The notes below the pieces were generated by a model that ran no database searches, had not been told where the DNA came from, and saw nothing but the letters and a program-made list of their open reading frames with translations. From positions 1 to 38,162 of the forward strand of contig CAJXMN010000018.1 in NCBI GenBank assembly GCA_913056215.1: 38,162 nt of DNA, written 5' to 3'. The translations under genes and the position numbers were made by a program. This DNA comes from an uncultured Flavobacteriales bacterium (lineage in GTDB: Bacteria; Bacteroidota; Bacteroidia; Flavobacteriales_D; Crocinitomicaceae). This document shows positions 31,295-38,162 of the stretch, in pieces (position 1 is the stretch's first letter; each line of letters begins with the position of its first letter).

Positions 31295-32677
31295 TCAATC
31301 TTCTAACCAGTCATCCATCCCTCCAGCATAATTGAAGCTATTTTGAATCCCGTTTTTTTGCAAAATGGAGTGGGCGATGGCAGCGCGAGCTCCTGTTTGA
31401 CAATGGATGATCAGTTGTTTGTGAGTGGGTATTTGATCGATGTTTTCCTCAAGATTACCAACGAAAATATTTTTCGCACCATCAATGTGATTTTCTTTAT
31501 ATTCTGATGCACCTCTGACATCGATAACTTGGACGTCTTCGTCTTTCATCAGCTTTTTCACTTCTGATTTTTCAATAACCTTATAATTTGAAAGGTTTTC
31601 TTTCTCCCATTTCAGTAATTCATCGGGAGTGATGTAGCTCAAGTTATGATCCAAACCAATACGCATTAGTTTTCGAGCAATCTCTTTGATTTCGTCTTCT
31701 GTCGCAACTAGGGCGATGACATCATCATAATCGGCAAACCATCCCATCCAGGTAGAGAGCGATTTGTTATTGGGGATGTTAATGGTCGTTTTTAAGTGCT
31801 TTTCCCGATATTTTATGACTTTACGCGTGTCAACGATCATTTTCCCCTCTGCTTTAAGTGTGTTCCACTCTGTCTGGTTTAGGTGTTTAATCTCAGGTAT
31901 TTCGCTCAATACGGGGCGTTGCTCCTTATTGAGCTGCTTCATTTTAGCAAAATAAGTTGGCGGTTCAGGTTGGTCTTCTAAGAGTTCTTGCGTAAATTTC
32001 TTTTCATGATCGAGTAGCTGTAATGCCCAATTTCGTATCTTTTCGTAACCGATTGTAGAAGAGGGTACGGCACCTAACGCTTTTCCACAGGCTGAGCCAG
32101 ATCCATGGCCAGGCCAGACCTGCACATAATCAGGCATACTGGTAAAAACGCTCAATGATTGAAACAACGCTTTAGCTCCTTCTTCTTGAGTACCTTGAAT
32201 TCCTGCCGCCTGCTCCAACAAATCTGGACGACCAACGTCTCCAAGAAACAAATCATCTCCCGTAAAGAGCATGATTGGGGCGTCGGTAGCGGGATGATCG
32301 ATGAGCTTGTAAGAAAGATGTTCAGGAGTGTGACCAGGTGTATGAAGGGCTTCAATTGATAAGTTTCCCAAATTAATGGTGTTTCCATCTTTCAGTTTTG
32401 TACTTGAAAAGTCATATTTCCAATCTTCATCACCTTCGTCAGAAACAAAAATTTCCGCACCAGTAGCATGGGCAAGTTCCCGAGATCCACAGAGAAAATC
32501 AGCATGAATATGCGTTTCCAACACTTTGGTGATTTTCAGCTGATTTTTCTCCGCTATCTCTAAATACGTATCGATATCCCTTTTGGGGTCTATGACAGCA
32601 GCTACTCCTCCTGACTGACAACCGATAACGTAACTTGCTTGAGCTAAAGTCTCATCATAAACGCGCTCAAAAAACAT
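31295..32677 (-). CDS. MBL-fold persulfide dioxygenase-like protein with tandem rhodanese domains
   Basis: A 460-aa cytoplasmic fusion. Residues 1-250 are a metallo-beta-lactamase domain of the ETHE1/PDO type, with the iron-binding HIHADFLCGSREL, HTPGHTPEHLSY, FTGDDLFLGDVGRPDLL and VWPGHGSGSACGKALG. The family oxidises glutathione persulfide to sulfite. Two rhodanese-like domains follow: the first (about 265-355) lacks a catalytic Cys, and the second (about 372-460) has the active-site loop HCQTGARA with Cys426. Together they fit sulfide and persulfide detoxification. The gene starts 3 bp after the HPF-like gene, so the two share an operon. Confidence 0.88.
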   Translation of the reverse strand: MFFERVYDETLAQASYVIGCQSGGVAAVIDPKRDIDTYLEIAEKNQLKITKVLETHIHADFLCGSRELAHATGAEIFVSDEGDEDWKYDFSSTKLKDGNTINLGNLSIEALHTPGHTPEHLSYKLIDHPATDAPIMLFTGDDLFLGDVGRPDLLEQAAGIQGTQEEGAKALFQSLSVFTSMPDYVQVWPGHGSGSACGKALGAVPSSTIGYEKIRNWALQLLDHEKKFTQELLEDQPEPPTYFAKMKQLNKEQRPVLSEIPEIKHLNQTEWNTLKAEGKMIVDTRKVIKYREKHLKTTINIPNNKSLSTWMGWFADYDDVIALVATEDEIKEIARKLMRIGLDHNLSYITPDELLKWEKENLSNYKVIEKSEVKKLMKDEDVQVIDVRGASEYKENHIDGAKNIFVGNLEENIDQIPTHKQLIIHCQTGARAAIAHSILQKNGIQNSFNYAGGMDDWLED

Positions 32678-32680
32678 GTT

Positions 32681-32995
32681 TTAATGTTTTTGAAGTTTAC
32701 CAATCAGTTTTGTTAAACTACTTTTAAGCTTTTGTGAAGCACCGCTGATTGCTTTTTCGACAGTATCATCATAACTCGATACAACTACTGGTTTCAAGCC
32801 TTCAGGACGTGCTTCTAGTACACATTTTTTATCTCGCTCTCCAGACTTATCACCATTTTCATCTGAAAGGTGAACTTCTATCCGCGTAAGACGATCTTCA
32901 AATCGTTCTAAATCTTCGTTGAGTTTCTTGGTAAAATAGTTTTCAATACGTTCTTTACCCTCTATGTTTTTGTCTGTATTAAATTGAATTTCCAT
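32681..32995 (-). CDS. Ribosome hibernation factor, HPF/RaiA family (short form)
   Basis: A 104-aa protein with the beta-alpha-beta-beta-beta-alpha pattern of the short HPF/YfiA family: EIQFNTDKNIEG, ENYFTKKLNEDLERFEDRLTRIEVHLSDENG, KKCVLEARPEGLKPVVVSSYDDTVEKAISGASQKLKSSLTKLIG in sequence (given here in parts). Such proteins bind the A- and P-site region of idle 30S subunits during stress. The charged region SDENGDKSGERDKKC between strands is longer than usual. ATG 32995 is chosen because it begins the first beta strand; a longer start would add nine residues. It leads the operon with the MBL-rhodanese protein. Confidence 0.8.
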   Translation of the reverse strand: MEIQFNTDKNIEGKERIENYFTKKLNEDLERFEDRLTRIEVHLSDENGDKSGERDKKCVLEARPEGLKPVVVSSYDDTVEKAISGASQKLKSSLTKLIGKLQKH

Positions 32996-33169
32996 AAAGA
33001 TTATTTTTGAGTGATCTAACACTCTAATTTTGAATTTTGTTTAAATAAAGATAGTGAAATATTTCAATCTGATGGTCAGTTTAGGCGTAATTTTAAGAAA
33101 AATTAATAGATGGATATGATTATTAGGAATACTTGCTTATGACAATTGATTTTAGTAGGAATGGCAATA

Positions 33170-33197
33170 CAAAATACCTTGAATGGCACCCTTTCAA
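33170..33197 (-). promoter_or_regulatory. Possible promoter for the HPF/MBL-rhodanese operon
   Basis: On the minus strand TTGA-type -33 bases (33195-33197) and a TATTTTG -7 element (33170-33176) are separated by 18 bp, close to the Bacteroidota arrangement. It would give a leader of roughly 165 nt before the HPF start at 32995. The -7 is one base shorter than TAnnTTTG, so this is tentative. Confidence 0.3.
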
Positions 33198-33245
33198 GAT
33201 CAATCATTTAAACTCAAAAGAGTAGTTTTTTTGTAGCGTAAGACT

Positions 33246-34832
33246 TTAATCATTGTCTGAACTTTCGAGAGGCACACCTTGAAGCGTTTTAAAAATAAAA
33301 TCATAAGTTGTTCCTGTTGAAGTTTTATTTAGTTGGAAATCGCCTTCTAGTTGATCTGTGAAAATTTCAATGAGTGACGATCCGAAATAATCGCTCGATT
33401 CATTTTCTTTCCATCGACCATTGTCTGCATACGTAAGCTCAATTCCGATTTTAAGTGACTGTTTCACATCAATAGTTATGAGCGGTTGATCCTGGTCATC
33501 AAAAGCGTACTTCACACTGTTGGTAATTAATTCATTCAAAATAAGCGCCAGCGGAACAATGCGCTCCATGTTAATTAAAATACGATCTCCCGTTATTTTT
33601 ATTTGGGGTTGTTTGTCGTGTTGAAATTGGGCACAGATATCCTGATAAAGTGAATGAATGTATTCTCGTAACTGTACTTTATTAACGTCAGGAGATTTAT
33701 ATATGCGATCGTGCACGAGAGCAATGGTTTTGATTCTTTCGACGGCCTCTTTTAATGTTTTGGATGCAATTTCGTCTTTAACAACATCTGACTGTATGCG
33801 CATCATACTCGATACGATTTGCAAATTGTTCTTCACCCGATGATGAATTTCTTGAAGGAGTATTTTTTTCTCTTCATCTTTCTGTTTACTTGCTACCAGT
33901 GACTCTTTCAGTTGCTGCTCAGTCGATTTCTTGCGCTTGATGATTTTACGCATGACGTTATTCCAATAATAAAGGATACAGAGGCAAACGACGATGGCAG
34001 AGATGATAACGACTAACCAAATCATAAATTGGCGCGAGAAGGAGGTGCCACTATCTTGTGTAATCCATTTTTTACGTATCTCATGTTTTTGATGCGCGGG
34101 GATATTTATGAGAACCTTATCAATGATATCGCGAAAAGTGCTCCATTCGGGGTTTACTGCAAATCCGATTTTGGTATCGCCAAACGGTGTAACACCAGCA
34201 ATTTGAAGTTCGGAATAGCCGTGGTGATTGAAATAGTATTTTACGACATTAAGGTTTCCTATAAAAGCAGTTGTTTTTCCACTCAATACATCATCCAGGC
34301 AAGCAGCAATATTTTTTTTTCTCTTAATCTCAACATCGGGAAATTTGCGCTTAATTAATTCAATGGTGTAATAATTTTTGGAGAGTGAGATAGTTTCTCC
34401 TTTTAAGTCTTCTAGATTACCGTAATACGAACCATTCTTTTTAGTCACGATGACTAGTGGATCAGAGATGTACGGTTTGGAAAACAAGAAATCCTTCTCA
34501 CGATTTGGTGTCATGGCACATGAAGGAACTACTTTTATCGTACCATTGAGCAATCCATTCATTGATTCATTCCAAGAGAGGTCGGGAAGGGGGCGCATGT
34601 CAATACCCGTTTTTTCTTCAATAATTTTTACATATTCTCCTACAATCCCGGCATACTCACCGTCTTTGAAAACTTCATAAGGTTCCCAACGCGGTTCGTA
34701 TCCAAACTGTATCACGGGATGCTTTTCGAGCCAGTGCTGCTCTTTAGGCGTGAATTCAATAGTTTGTGCTTGAGCGCATAACCCCTGCCAGTAGATCAGA
34801 ACGAGGAAATAGTATAAAAGGTGCTTAGTCAA
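33246..34832 (-). CDS. Sensor histidine kinase with a periplasmic amino-acid-binding-type domain
   Basis: A 528-aa receptor kinase. A signal peptide (1-21) precedes a solute-binding family 3 domain (about 27-260) with the typical VPSCAMTPNREKDFLFSKPY, where the Arg-Glu-Lys-Asp stretch corresponds to the ligand Arg region, and ATTAFIG-like S2 features (KTTAFIGNLNVVKYYF). A single TM helix follows (IWLVVIISAIVVCLCILYYW, about 272-292), then a HisKA_2-type phosphoacceptor domain EIHHRVKNNLQIVSSMMRIQ, and a HATPase with LALILNELITNSVKYAF (N box) and LTYADNGRW. The G2 box is present as FGSSLIEIFTDQL. It starts with TTG. No response regulator or transporter gene is adjacent, so the output partner is unknown. 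Confidence 0.87.
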   Translation of the reverse strand: MTKHLLYYFLVLIYWQGLCAQAQTIEFTPKEQHWLEKHPVIQFGYEPRWEPYEVFKDGEYAGIVGEYVKIIEEKTGIDMRPLPDLSWNESMNGLLNGTIKVVPSCAMTPNREKDFLFSKPYISDPLVIVTKKNGSYYGNLEDLKGETISLSKNYYTIELIKRKFPDVEIKRKKNIAACLDDVLSGKTTAFIGNLNVVKYYFNHHGYSELQIAGVTPFGDTKIGFAVNPEWSTFRDIIDKVLINIPAHQKHEIRKKWITQDSGTSFSRQFMIWLVVIISAIVVCLCILYYWNNVMRKIIKRKKSTEQQLKESLVASKQKDEEKKILLQEIHHRVKNNLQIVSSMMRIQSDVVKDEIASKTLKEAVERIKTIALVHDRIYKSPDVNKVQLREYIHSLYQDICAQFQHDKQPQIKITGDRILINMERIVPLALILNELITNSVKYAFDDQDQPLITIDVKQSLKIGIELTYADNGRWKENESSDYFGSSLIEIFTDQLEGDFQLNKTSTGTTYDFIFKTLQGVPLESSDND

Positions 34833-34857
34833 TTGTTTACATGTTGTTTAGATATAC

Positions 34858-34883
34858 ATATTTACGGATAATTATGTAAATAT
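34858..34883. promoter_or_regulatory. 8-bp inverted repeat upstream of the sensor kinase
   Basis: ATATTTAC (34858-34865) and GTAAATAT (34876-34883) are perfect inverted arms with a 10-nt spacer, centred about 38 bp upstream of the kinase TTG start. The placement fits an operator in the promoter region. The arms are very AT-rich, which lowers significance. Confidence 0.3.
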
Positions 34884-35063
34884 CAAAATGATAAAATAAA
34901 AAAGTGTTTAGGCGGATACCGATCCTTGCAGTTGAGGTAGGGGAATGATATTACTTGGTGAATCGCGTTCGAATCGATGAGCAAGCCATACCTTGTCATT
35001 TTTTATAATGAGACTTTATAAATCAGCCTTAACGATAATTAGAGAAGCTTTCTTGAAGTGTTA

Positions 35064-35684
35064 TTAATCCTTATTAAAGGTGGACTCGAAAGGCAAGCGC
35101 TGAATAATTGAACGACCGAGCGTGAGCTCATCAGCGTAGTGTAATTCTGTTCCTACAGCAACTCCACGTGACAAGGTAGTGATATTGCTCACGTGAGGAG
35201 AAAGCTTTTTATACAAATAAAAATTGGTTGTGTCACCTTCCATGGTGGCGCTCAGGGCAAAGATCACTTCATCCACCTTACCTTCTTCTGCTTTTTTGAT
35301 CAAGTTGGGTACATTCAATTCATCAGGTCCCTTTCCTTCCATTGGAGAAATAACTCCTCCGAGGACGTGGTAAATACCACGATAGCTTCCTGTAGACTCT
35401 ATCGCTAATATATCGCGCATATCTTCAACCACGCAAACTAATTGATGGTCCCTGGCAGGATTTGCACATATTTTACATATTTTTTCGTCACTGATATTTC
35501 CGCAGCTCTCACAAAAACTGATGTTCATCTTCATGGTGGTAAAGGCATTTGAAAATCGTTCAATTTCCTCTGGAGATCGATGTAATAAGTCAATAGCAAG
35601 ACGCAAGGCACTGCGCTTACCAATACTGGGTAATGAGGCTAATTGCTCTACAGCTTCTGTGAGGTATTTCGAGGGTAAATCCAC
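35064..35684 (-). CDS. recR: Recombination mediator RecR
   Basis: A 206-aa component of the RecFOR pathway that helps load RecA on gapped DNA. The N-terminal helix-hairpin-helix contains LASLPSIGKRSALRLAIDLL. The zinc finger is CESCGNISDEKICKIC (four Cys, about residues 55-70). The Toprim domain begins LVCVVEDMRDILAIESTG and includes the YRGIYHVLGGVISPMEG motif, with the C-terminal LSRGVAVGTELHYADELTLG typical of RecR. It starts with GTG 35684, which is preceded by four bases and a perfect TACATTTG element. It is transcribed divergently from the 7-TM gene at 35793. Confidence 0.95.
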   Translation of the reverse strand: MDLPSKYLTEAVEQLASLPSIGKRSALRLAIDLLHRSPEEIERFSNAFTTMKMNISFCESCGNISDEKICKICANPARDHQLVCVVEDMRDILAIESTGSYRGIYHVLGGVISPMEGKGPDELNVPNLIKKAEEGKVDEVIFALSATMEGDTTNFYLYKKLSPHVSNITTLSRGVAVGTELHYADELTLGRSIIQRLPFESTFNKD

Positions 35685-35688
35685 ACTG

Positions 35689-35696
35689 CAAATGTA
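35689..35696 (-). promoter_or_regulatory. -7 element of a leaderless promoter for recR
   Basis: On the minus strand TACATTTG is a perfect TAnnTTTG match. Four bases (CAGT) separate it from the GTG at 35684. This explains the use of a GTG start with no Shine-Dalgarno sequence. Confidence 0.5.
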
Positions 35697-35780
35697 GGGT
35701 ACATATTTCGAATTTTATTATTCTTTTGTCCAGTTTTCAATGTAATTTTAATAAATTGTTACCGAGTGGAATGATTTCCT

Positions 35781-35788
35781 TAAATTTG
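35781..35788 (+). promoter_or_regulatory. -7 element of a leaderless promoter for the 7-TM/smpB operon
   Basis: TAAATTTG is a perfect TAnnTTTG match, with four bases (TATT) before the ATG at 35793. A TTG lies 22 nt upstream of the element and could be a loosely spaced -33 contact. Confidence 0.5.
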
Positions 35789-35792
35789 TATT

Positions 35793-36521
35793 ATGTTTAT
35801 TTCACTAAATAATGGGTGCAATATTCCTGCCGAGAAATTGCCTTTTGAACTTTTTGGTCTGTGTCTGCAAGAACCTATGGCATGGGTGACGAATTGGATT
35901 ATTGCTGCAACGGCTTTTTTCTTATACTTTCGTTTTAAACCTGTAGAAAATACTTTTCAAAAGCACTGGAAGCTTTTTTATCTTTATTTCGGATTGAGTA
36001 CATTTTTTAGCGCGTTTGGTCATGTGTTTTTTATGTATTTCGGTGTTTACGGGAAATATCCTACCTGGATTCTGGGAATGATAGCCGCCTATCATGTGGG
36101 GACAGCTATGATTAGTTTAAATATTCTGCCTAGTCGTGTAAAACGTACGTTTAAGTATATTTTGTCGACCAAATTGATTGTTCTGATGGTGATAGCTATT
36201 GTGATGAAAAATTTTGTTTTCGTAATGGCAGATGCGACCCTCACTTATTTGTTTTTCTGTCTAGGGTTAGGAATTCATTATTGGCGAAAAGGTATTCAAT
36301 CCTTCAAGTATACGGTGATAGCTGTATTGATTTTGTTTCCGTCCATTTTTATATTTACGCTGCAGTTTAATCCACATGTATGGTTTAACAAGGATGATTT
36401 GAGTCATGTCCTAATGGCCATGACAATTGTTTTCTTTTATTTAGGTGTTTCCAGACTCAATGAAATTGAATTGGAAAGAATTTTATCCTTAAATAAATTT
36501 AAATATGTCGGCAAACAATAA
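35793..36521 (+). CDS. Seven-TM membrane protein of unknown function
   Basis: A 242-aa protein with about seven hydrophobic helices and a short basic tail ([10 protein letters not shown]). Polar residues sit inside helices in an ordered way: [12 protein letters not shown] at the start, [28 protein letters not shown], and [13 protein letters not shown] near the end. Ser-His and His residues in such positions are a feature of CREST membrane hydrolases (ceramidase/haemolysin III-like), but the full set is not clearly present, so this is only a hint. A DUF6962-like flavobacterial family is another possibility. It overlaps the start of smpB by 17 bp and is probably co-translated with it. Confidence 0.6.
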   Translation: MFISLNNGCNIPAEKLPFELFGLCLQEPMAWVTNWIIAATAFFLYFRFKPVENTFQKHWKLFYLYFGLSTFFSAFGHVFFMYFGVYGKYPTWILGMIAAYHVGTAMISLNILPSRVKRTFKYILSTKLIVLMVIAIVMKNFVFVMADATLTYLFFCLGLGIHYWRKGIQSFKYTVIAVLILFPSIFIFTLQFNPHVWFNKDDLSHVLMAMTIVFFYLGVSRLNEIELERILSLNKFKYVGKQ

Positions 36522-36966
36522 TTCCATCAATATAAAAAACAAACGAGCTCGGTTCGAATACGAACTGTTGGATAAGTATGTTGCTGGTATTCAGTTAGGA
36601 GGTACTGAAATTAAAAGTATCCGTTTGGGAAAAGCAAGTATACAGGAAGCTTTTTGCGTCGTTGAAGAAGGTGAGGTCTATATACGTAACATGTATATCA
36701 AAGAATACGAGAATGCTTCTTTTTTCCAACACAACCCGAAGTCAGATCGGAAATTATTACTCAATAAAAAAGAAATCAATAAGCTTGAAAAAAAGATGAA
36801 CACGAAGGGATTCACTATTGTTCCGTTGCGCATGTTCATTAATAAAAAAGGACTGGCCAAGCTCGAAATAGCACTAGCAAAAGGTAAAAAACTCTACGAT
36901 AAGCGCCAGGACTTAAAAGAGAAAGACGATAAGCGTGCTATGGACCGCATCAAAAAATCATTTTAG
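36505..36966 (+). CDS. smpB: SsrA-binding protein SmpB
   Basis: A 153-aa partner of tmRNA in trans-translation, which rescues stalled ribosomes. The OB-fold core is recognisable: [38 protein letters not shown], the aromatic and basic [16 protein letters not shown] and [31 protein letters not shown] (in parts). The basic C-terminal tail, [14 protein letters not shown], inserts into the mRNA channel. Length is normal. It overlaps the end of the 7-TM gene by 17 bp and is followed by the BASS symporter after 14 bp. The tmRNA gene itself is not in this window. Confidence 0.95.
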   Translation: MSANNNSINIKNKRARFEYELLDKYVAGIQLGGTEIKSIRLGKASIQEAFCVVEEGEVYIRNMYIKEYENASFFQHNPKSDRKLLLNKKEINKLEKKMNTKGFTIVPLRMFINKKGLAKLEIALAKGKKLYDKRQDLKEKDDKRAMDRIKKSF

Positions 36967-36980
36967 GAAGTTACGCTTGT

Positions 36981-37862
36981 ATGGGAGATTTGCTTGACTA
37001 TTTACTTCCGATCTCTATTGGCATAATGATGTTCGGTATTGGTCTTAATTTGGAGTGGAAGGACTTTAAACGAGTTTTTATCGCACCGAAAGCTGTCTTA
37101 TTCGGATTGTTTGGACAAATAATCTTGTTGCCGCTCATAGGTTTTGTGATCGCCTTTTTATTTCCTATACCACCGATATATAAATTAGGTATTGTACTTA
37201 TATCCGCATGTCCAGGGGGCACATCCTCAAATATATTAACCTACATGCTTAAGGGAAGAGTTGCGCTTTCTGTTTCTATGACGGCATTTAATAGTTTTAT
37301 TATCGTATTGACCATTCCCATTGTTCTCGATTTAGGCTTATCTACATTTTTAGGAGAAAATCAAAAAATCAATATTTCCATTGCACAAACATTGGGGGAG
37401 GTGATTTATACTGTTTTGATACCTGTAAGTGCAGGAAGTTTGGTCCATCATTACTTTTGGGAATCAATTGAAGGCATCAAATCCTCATTGCGTTATATTC
37501 TGCCTGGATTGCTTTTTGCTGTATTTTCCTTGGTGCTGTTGGATGAACAGGGGAATGGTGATAAATCTTTAATGGAATACTGGGATTTATTTATTCCTGC
37601 TTTACTCTTGAATGTTGCCGTACTATTTATCGGTTATTTTTCTTCGGGTTGGATTGGAATTAATCACGATGGGAAGTACACCATTGCTATTGAGATGGGG
37701 TTGCAGAACTCAGCACTTGCCATCTTTTTAGCGAATAATGTAGTTAAAGTAGATGATTTATCAGTCATAGCAGTACTCTATGGTGGTTTTTCTTTCTTTA
37801 CTACATTTATGATAGCTTATATTATGAAACATTGGATGCGACCAAAAAAAGACGCCGGATAA
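36981..37862 (+). CDS. Bile acid:sodium symporter (BASS) family transporter
   Basis: A 293-aa inner-membrane transporter with about ten hydrophobic segments. The family signature is LISACPGGTSSNILTYMLKG near residues 73-92, followed by VALSVSMTAFNSFI. The second half has NHDGKYTIAIEMGLQNSALAIFLANN, the usual Na+-binding helix region of the pseudo-repeat. Members carry organic anions such as bile acids, keto acids or sulfated compounds with Na+; the substrate here is unknown. It follows smpB by 14 bp. Its last codon and stop lie inside the hairpin that terminates the convergent serA-like gene. Confidence 0.9.
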   Translation: MGDLLDYLLPISIGIMMFGIGLNLEWKDFKRVFIAPKAVLFGLFGQIILLPLIGFVIAFLFPIPPIYKLGIVLISACPGGTSSNILTYMLKGRVALSVSMTAFNSFIIVLTIPIVLDLGLSTFLGENQKINISIAQTLGEVIYTVLIPVSAGSLVHHYFWESIEGIKSSLRYILPGLLFAVFSLVLLDEQGNGDKSLMEYWDLFIPALLLNVAVLFIGYFSSGWIGINHDGKYTIAIEMGLQNSALAIFLANNVVKVDDLSVIAVLYGGFSFFTTFMIAYIMKHWMRPKKDAG

Positions 37863-37874
37863 CCATCCGACGTC
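37844..37874 (-). terminator. Terminator of the serA-like gene, embedded in the BASS coding end
   Basis: On the minus strand GACGTCGGAT / ATCCGGCGTC form a 10-bp stem with one G-U pair and the loop GGTT, followed by seven U. In plus-strand RNA that position is an A-C mismatch and there is no U-run, so it works for the minus strand. It covers the last coding bases and stop of the BASS gene. Confidence 0.8.
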
Positions 37875-37918
37875 CTAAAATGTGGAGTGTAGTTAGATGC
37901 TCTGCAAAGTTAATAGCT

Positions 37919-38162
37919 CTATTTCAGAGTAGCAATAATTTTATCAGCTAATTCAACACCAATTCTTGCTTGGGCTTCAACAGTTGCAGCACCTATATGC
38001 GGTGTACATGCAATTTGAGGATGTTGAAGTAGATCTTCCCGTGGGCTTGGTTCATGATCAAAAACATCCAAAGCAACGCTGGCTACCTTACCATCGTTGA
38101 GCGCTTTGATGAGCGCATCTTCATCAATGACACCACCTCTTGCAGCATTTACGATGCGCACG
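37919..38162 (-). CDS. serA: D-3-phosphoglycerate dehydrogenase-type 2-hydroxyacid dehydrogenase (3' end, runs off right edge)
   Basis: About 80 C-terminal residues of a D-isomer-specific 2-hydroxyacid dehydrogenase. Visible are RIVNAARGGVIDEDALIKAL, VASVALDVFDHEPS (the catalytic Glu in HEP), the catalytic His in TPHIGAATVEAQARIG and ELADKIIATL at the end. The ATVEAQ continuation after PHIG is typical of phosphoglycerate dehydrogenase, the first step of serine synthesis. It ends without an ACT domain, the short form seen in many Bacteroidota. The 5' part is outside the window, so the symbol is provisional. Confidence 0.8.
   Translation of the reverse strand, partial: VRIVNAARGGVIDEDALIKALNDGKVASVALDVFDHEPSPREDLLQHPQIACTPHIGAATVEAQARIGVELADKIIATLK

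Noticed and set aside
33178-33200. CTTGAA/TTCAAG hairpin downstream of the sensor kinase
   Set aside because: Six-bp stem, large loop and no U-run; not a convincing terminator, and it overlaps a possible promoter.
1-38162. CRISPR arrays, tRNA or rRNA genes, insertion sequences, prophage, toxin-antitoxin or other defence genes
   Set aside because: Intergenic regions were read on both strands; none has regularly spaced repeats, a cloverleaf or rRNA sequence, and no coding region shows transposase, integrase or known defence motifs.

Overview
The window reads as a gene-dense, AT-rich chromosomal segment of a Bacteroidota bacterium, most likely a free-living (aquatic or marine-type) member of the Flavobacteriales. 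The evidence is the mix of features: a secreted M1 aminopeptidase with a type IX secretion C-terminal sorting domain, PorE-like TPR/PD40/OmpA proteins, Bacteroidota-type -7 promoter elements (TAnnTTTG), near absence of Shine-Dalgarno sequences, and DUF493, YjjG-type HAD and MBL-rhodanese proteins in familiar flavobacterial forms. No rRNA, tRNA, CRISPR array, transposase, prophage or integrase is visible. Most genes are housekeeping or envelope genes, so this looks like core genome with a few accessory sensors rather than an island.

Layout. 1-3.8 kb: the start of a membrane sensor-like gene leaving on the left, an SRAP (HMCES/YedK-type) DNA-protein crosslink gene, a small membrane protein, then a two-gene unit of a glycosyltransferase with a C-terminal Rossmann-like domain and an ArsO-like flavin monooxygenase. 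3.8-5.9 kb, minus strand: rlmB and a tightly packed trio (unknown helical protein, DUF493 protein, membrane-anchored beta-rich protein). 6-10.7 kb, plus strand: secreted M1 aminopeptidase overlapping ruvX, then upp, a small membrane protein and a YjjG-like nucleotidase. 10.7-12.6 kb: an Lrp/AsnC regulator divergent from a PLP-dependent methionine gamma-lyase/cystathionine gamma-synthase-type enzyme. 12.6-13.3 kb is the only long gene-poor stretch and carries Bacteroidota-type dispersed repeat remnants and one possible 36-codon gene.

13.3-25.6 kb is a long minus-strand run: exonuclease, FAH-family enzyme and prfC; a tandem pair of PorE-like envelope proteins (one with an added SPOR domain) downstream of a 2-oxoacid dehydrogenase E2; and ridA, a lipoprotein and a glycosyltransferase fused to a phosphoglycosyltransferase-like membrane module. 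trpG/pabA diverges from ridA across a near-symmetric promoter. 26.2-29.9 kb holds a catalytic/non-catalytic M16 peptidase pair. 30-35 kb is the most unusual part: a prokaryotic ionotropic glutamate receptor-type channel (amino-acid-binding domain split by a TVGYGD potassium pore), an HPF plus MBL-rhodanese operon, and an orphan hybrid sensor kinase whose periplasmic domain has the same solute-binding fold. 35-38 kb ends with recR, a 7-TM protein overlapping smpB, a bile-acid:sodium-type symporter and the 3' end of a serA-like gene.

A pattern not captured by gene names: at least five genes (1667+, 5885-, 8904+, 35684-, 35793+) have a TAnnTTTG-like -7 element separated from the start codon by exactly 4 nt, which predicts leaderless mRNAs. 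All functional statements are read from motifs by eye; no similarity search was run.
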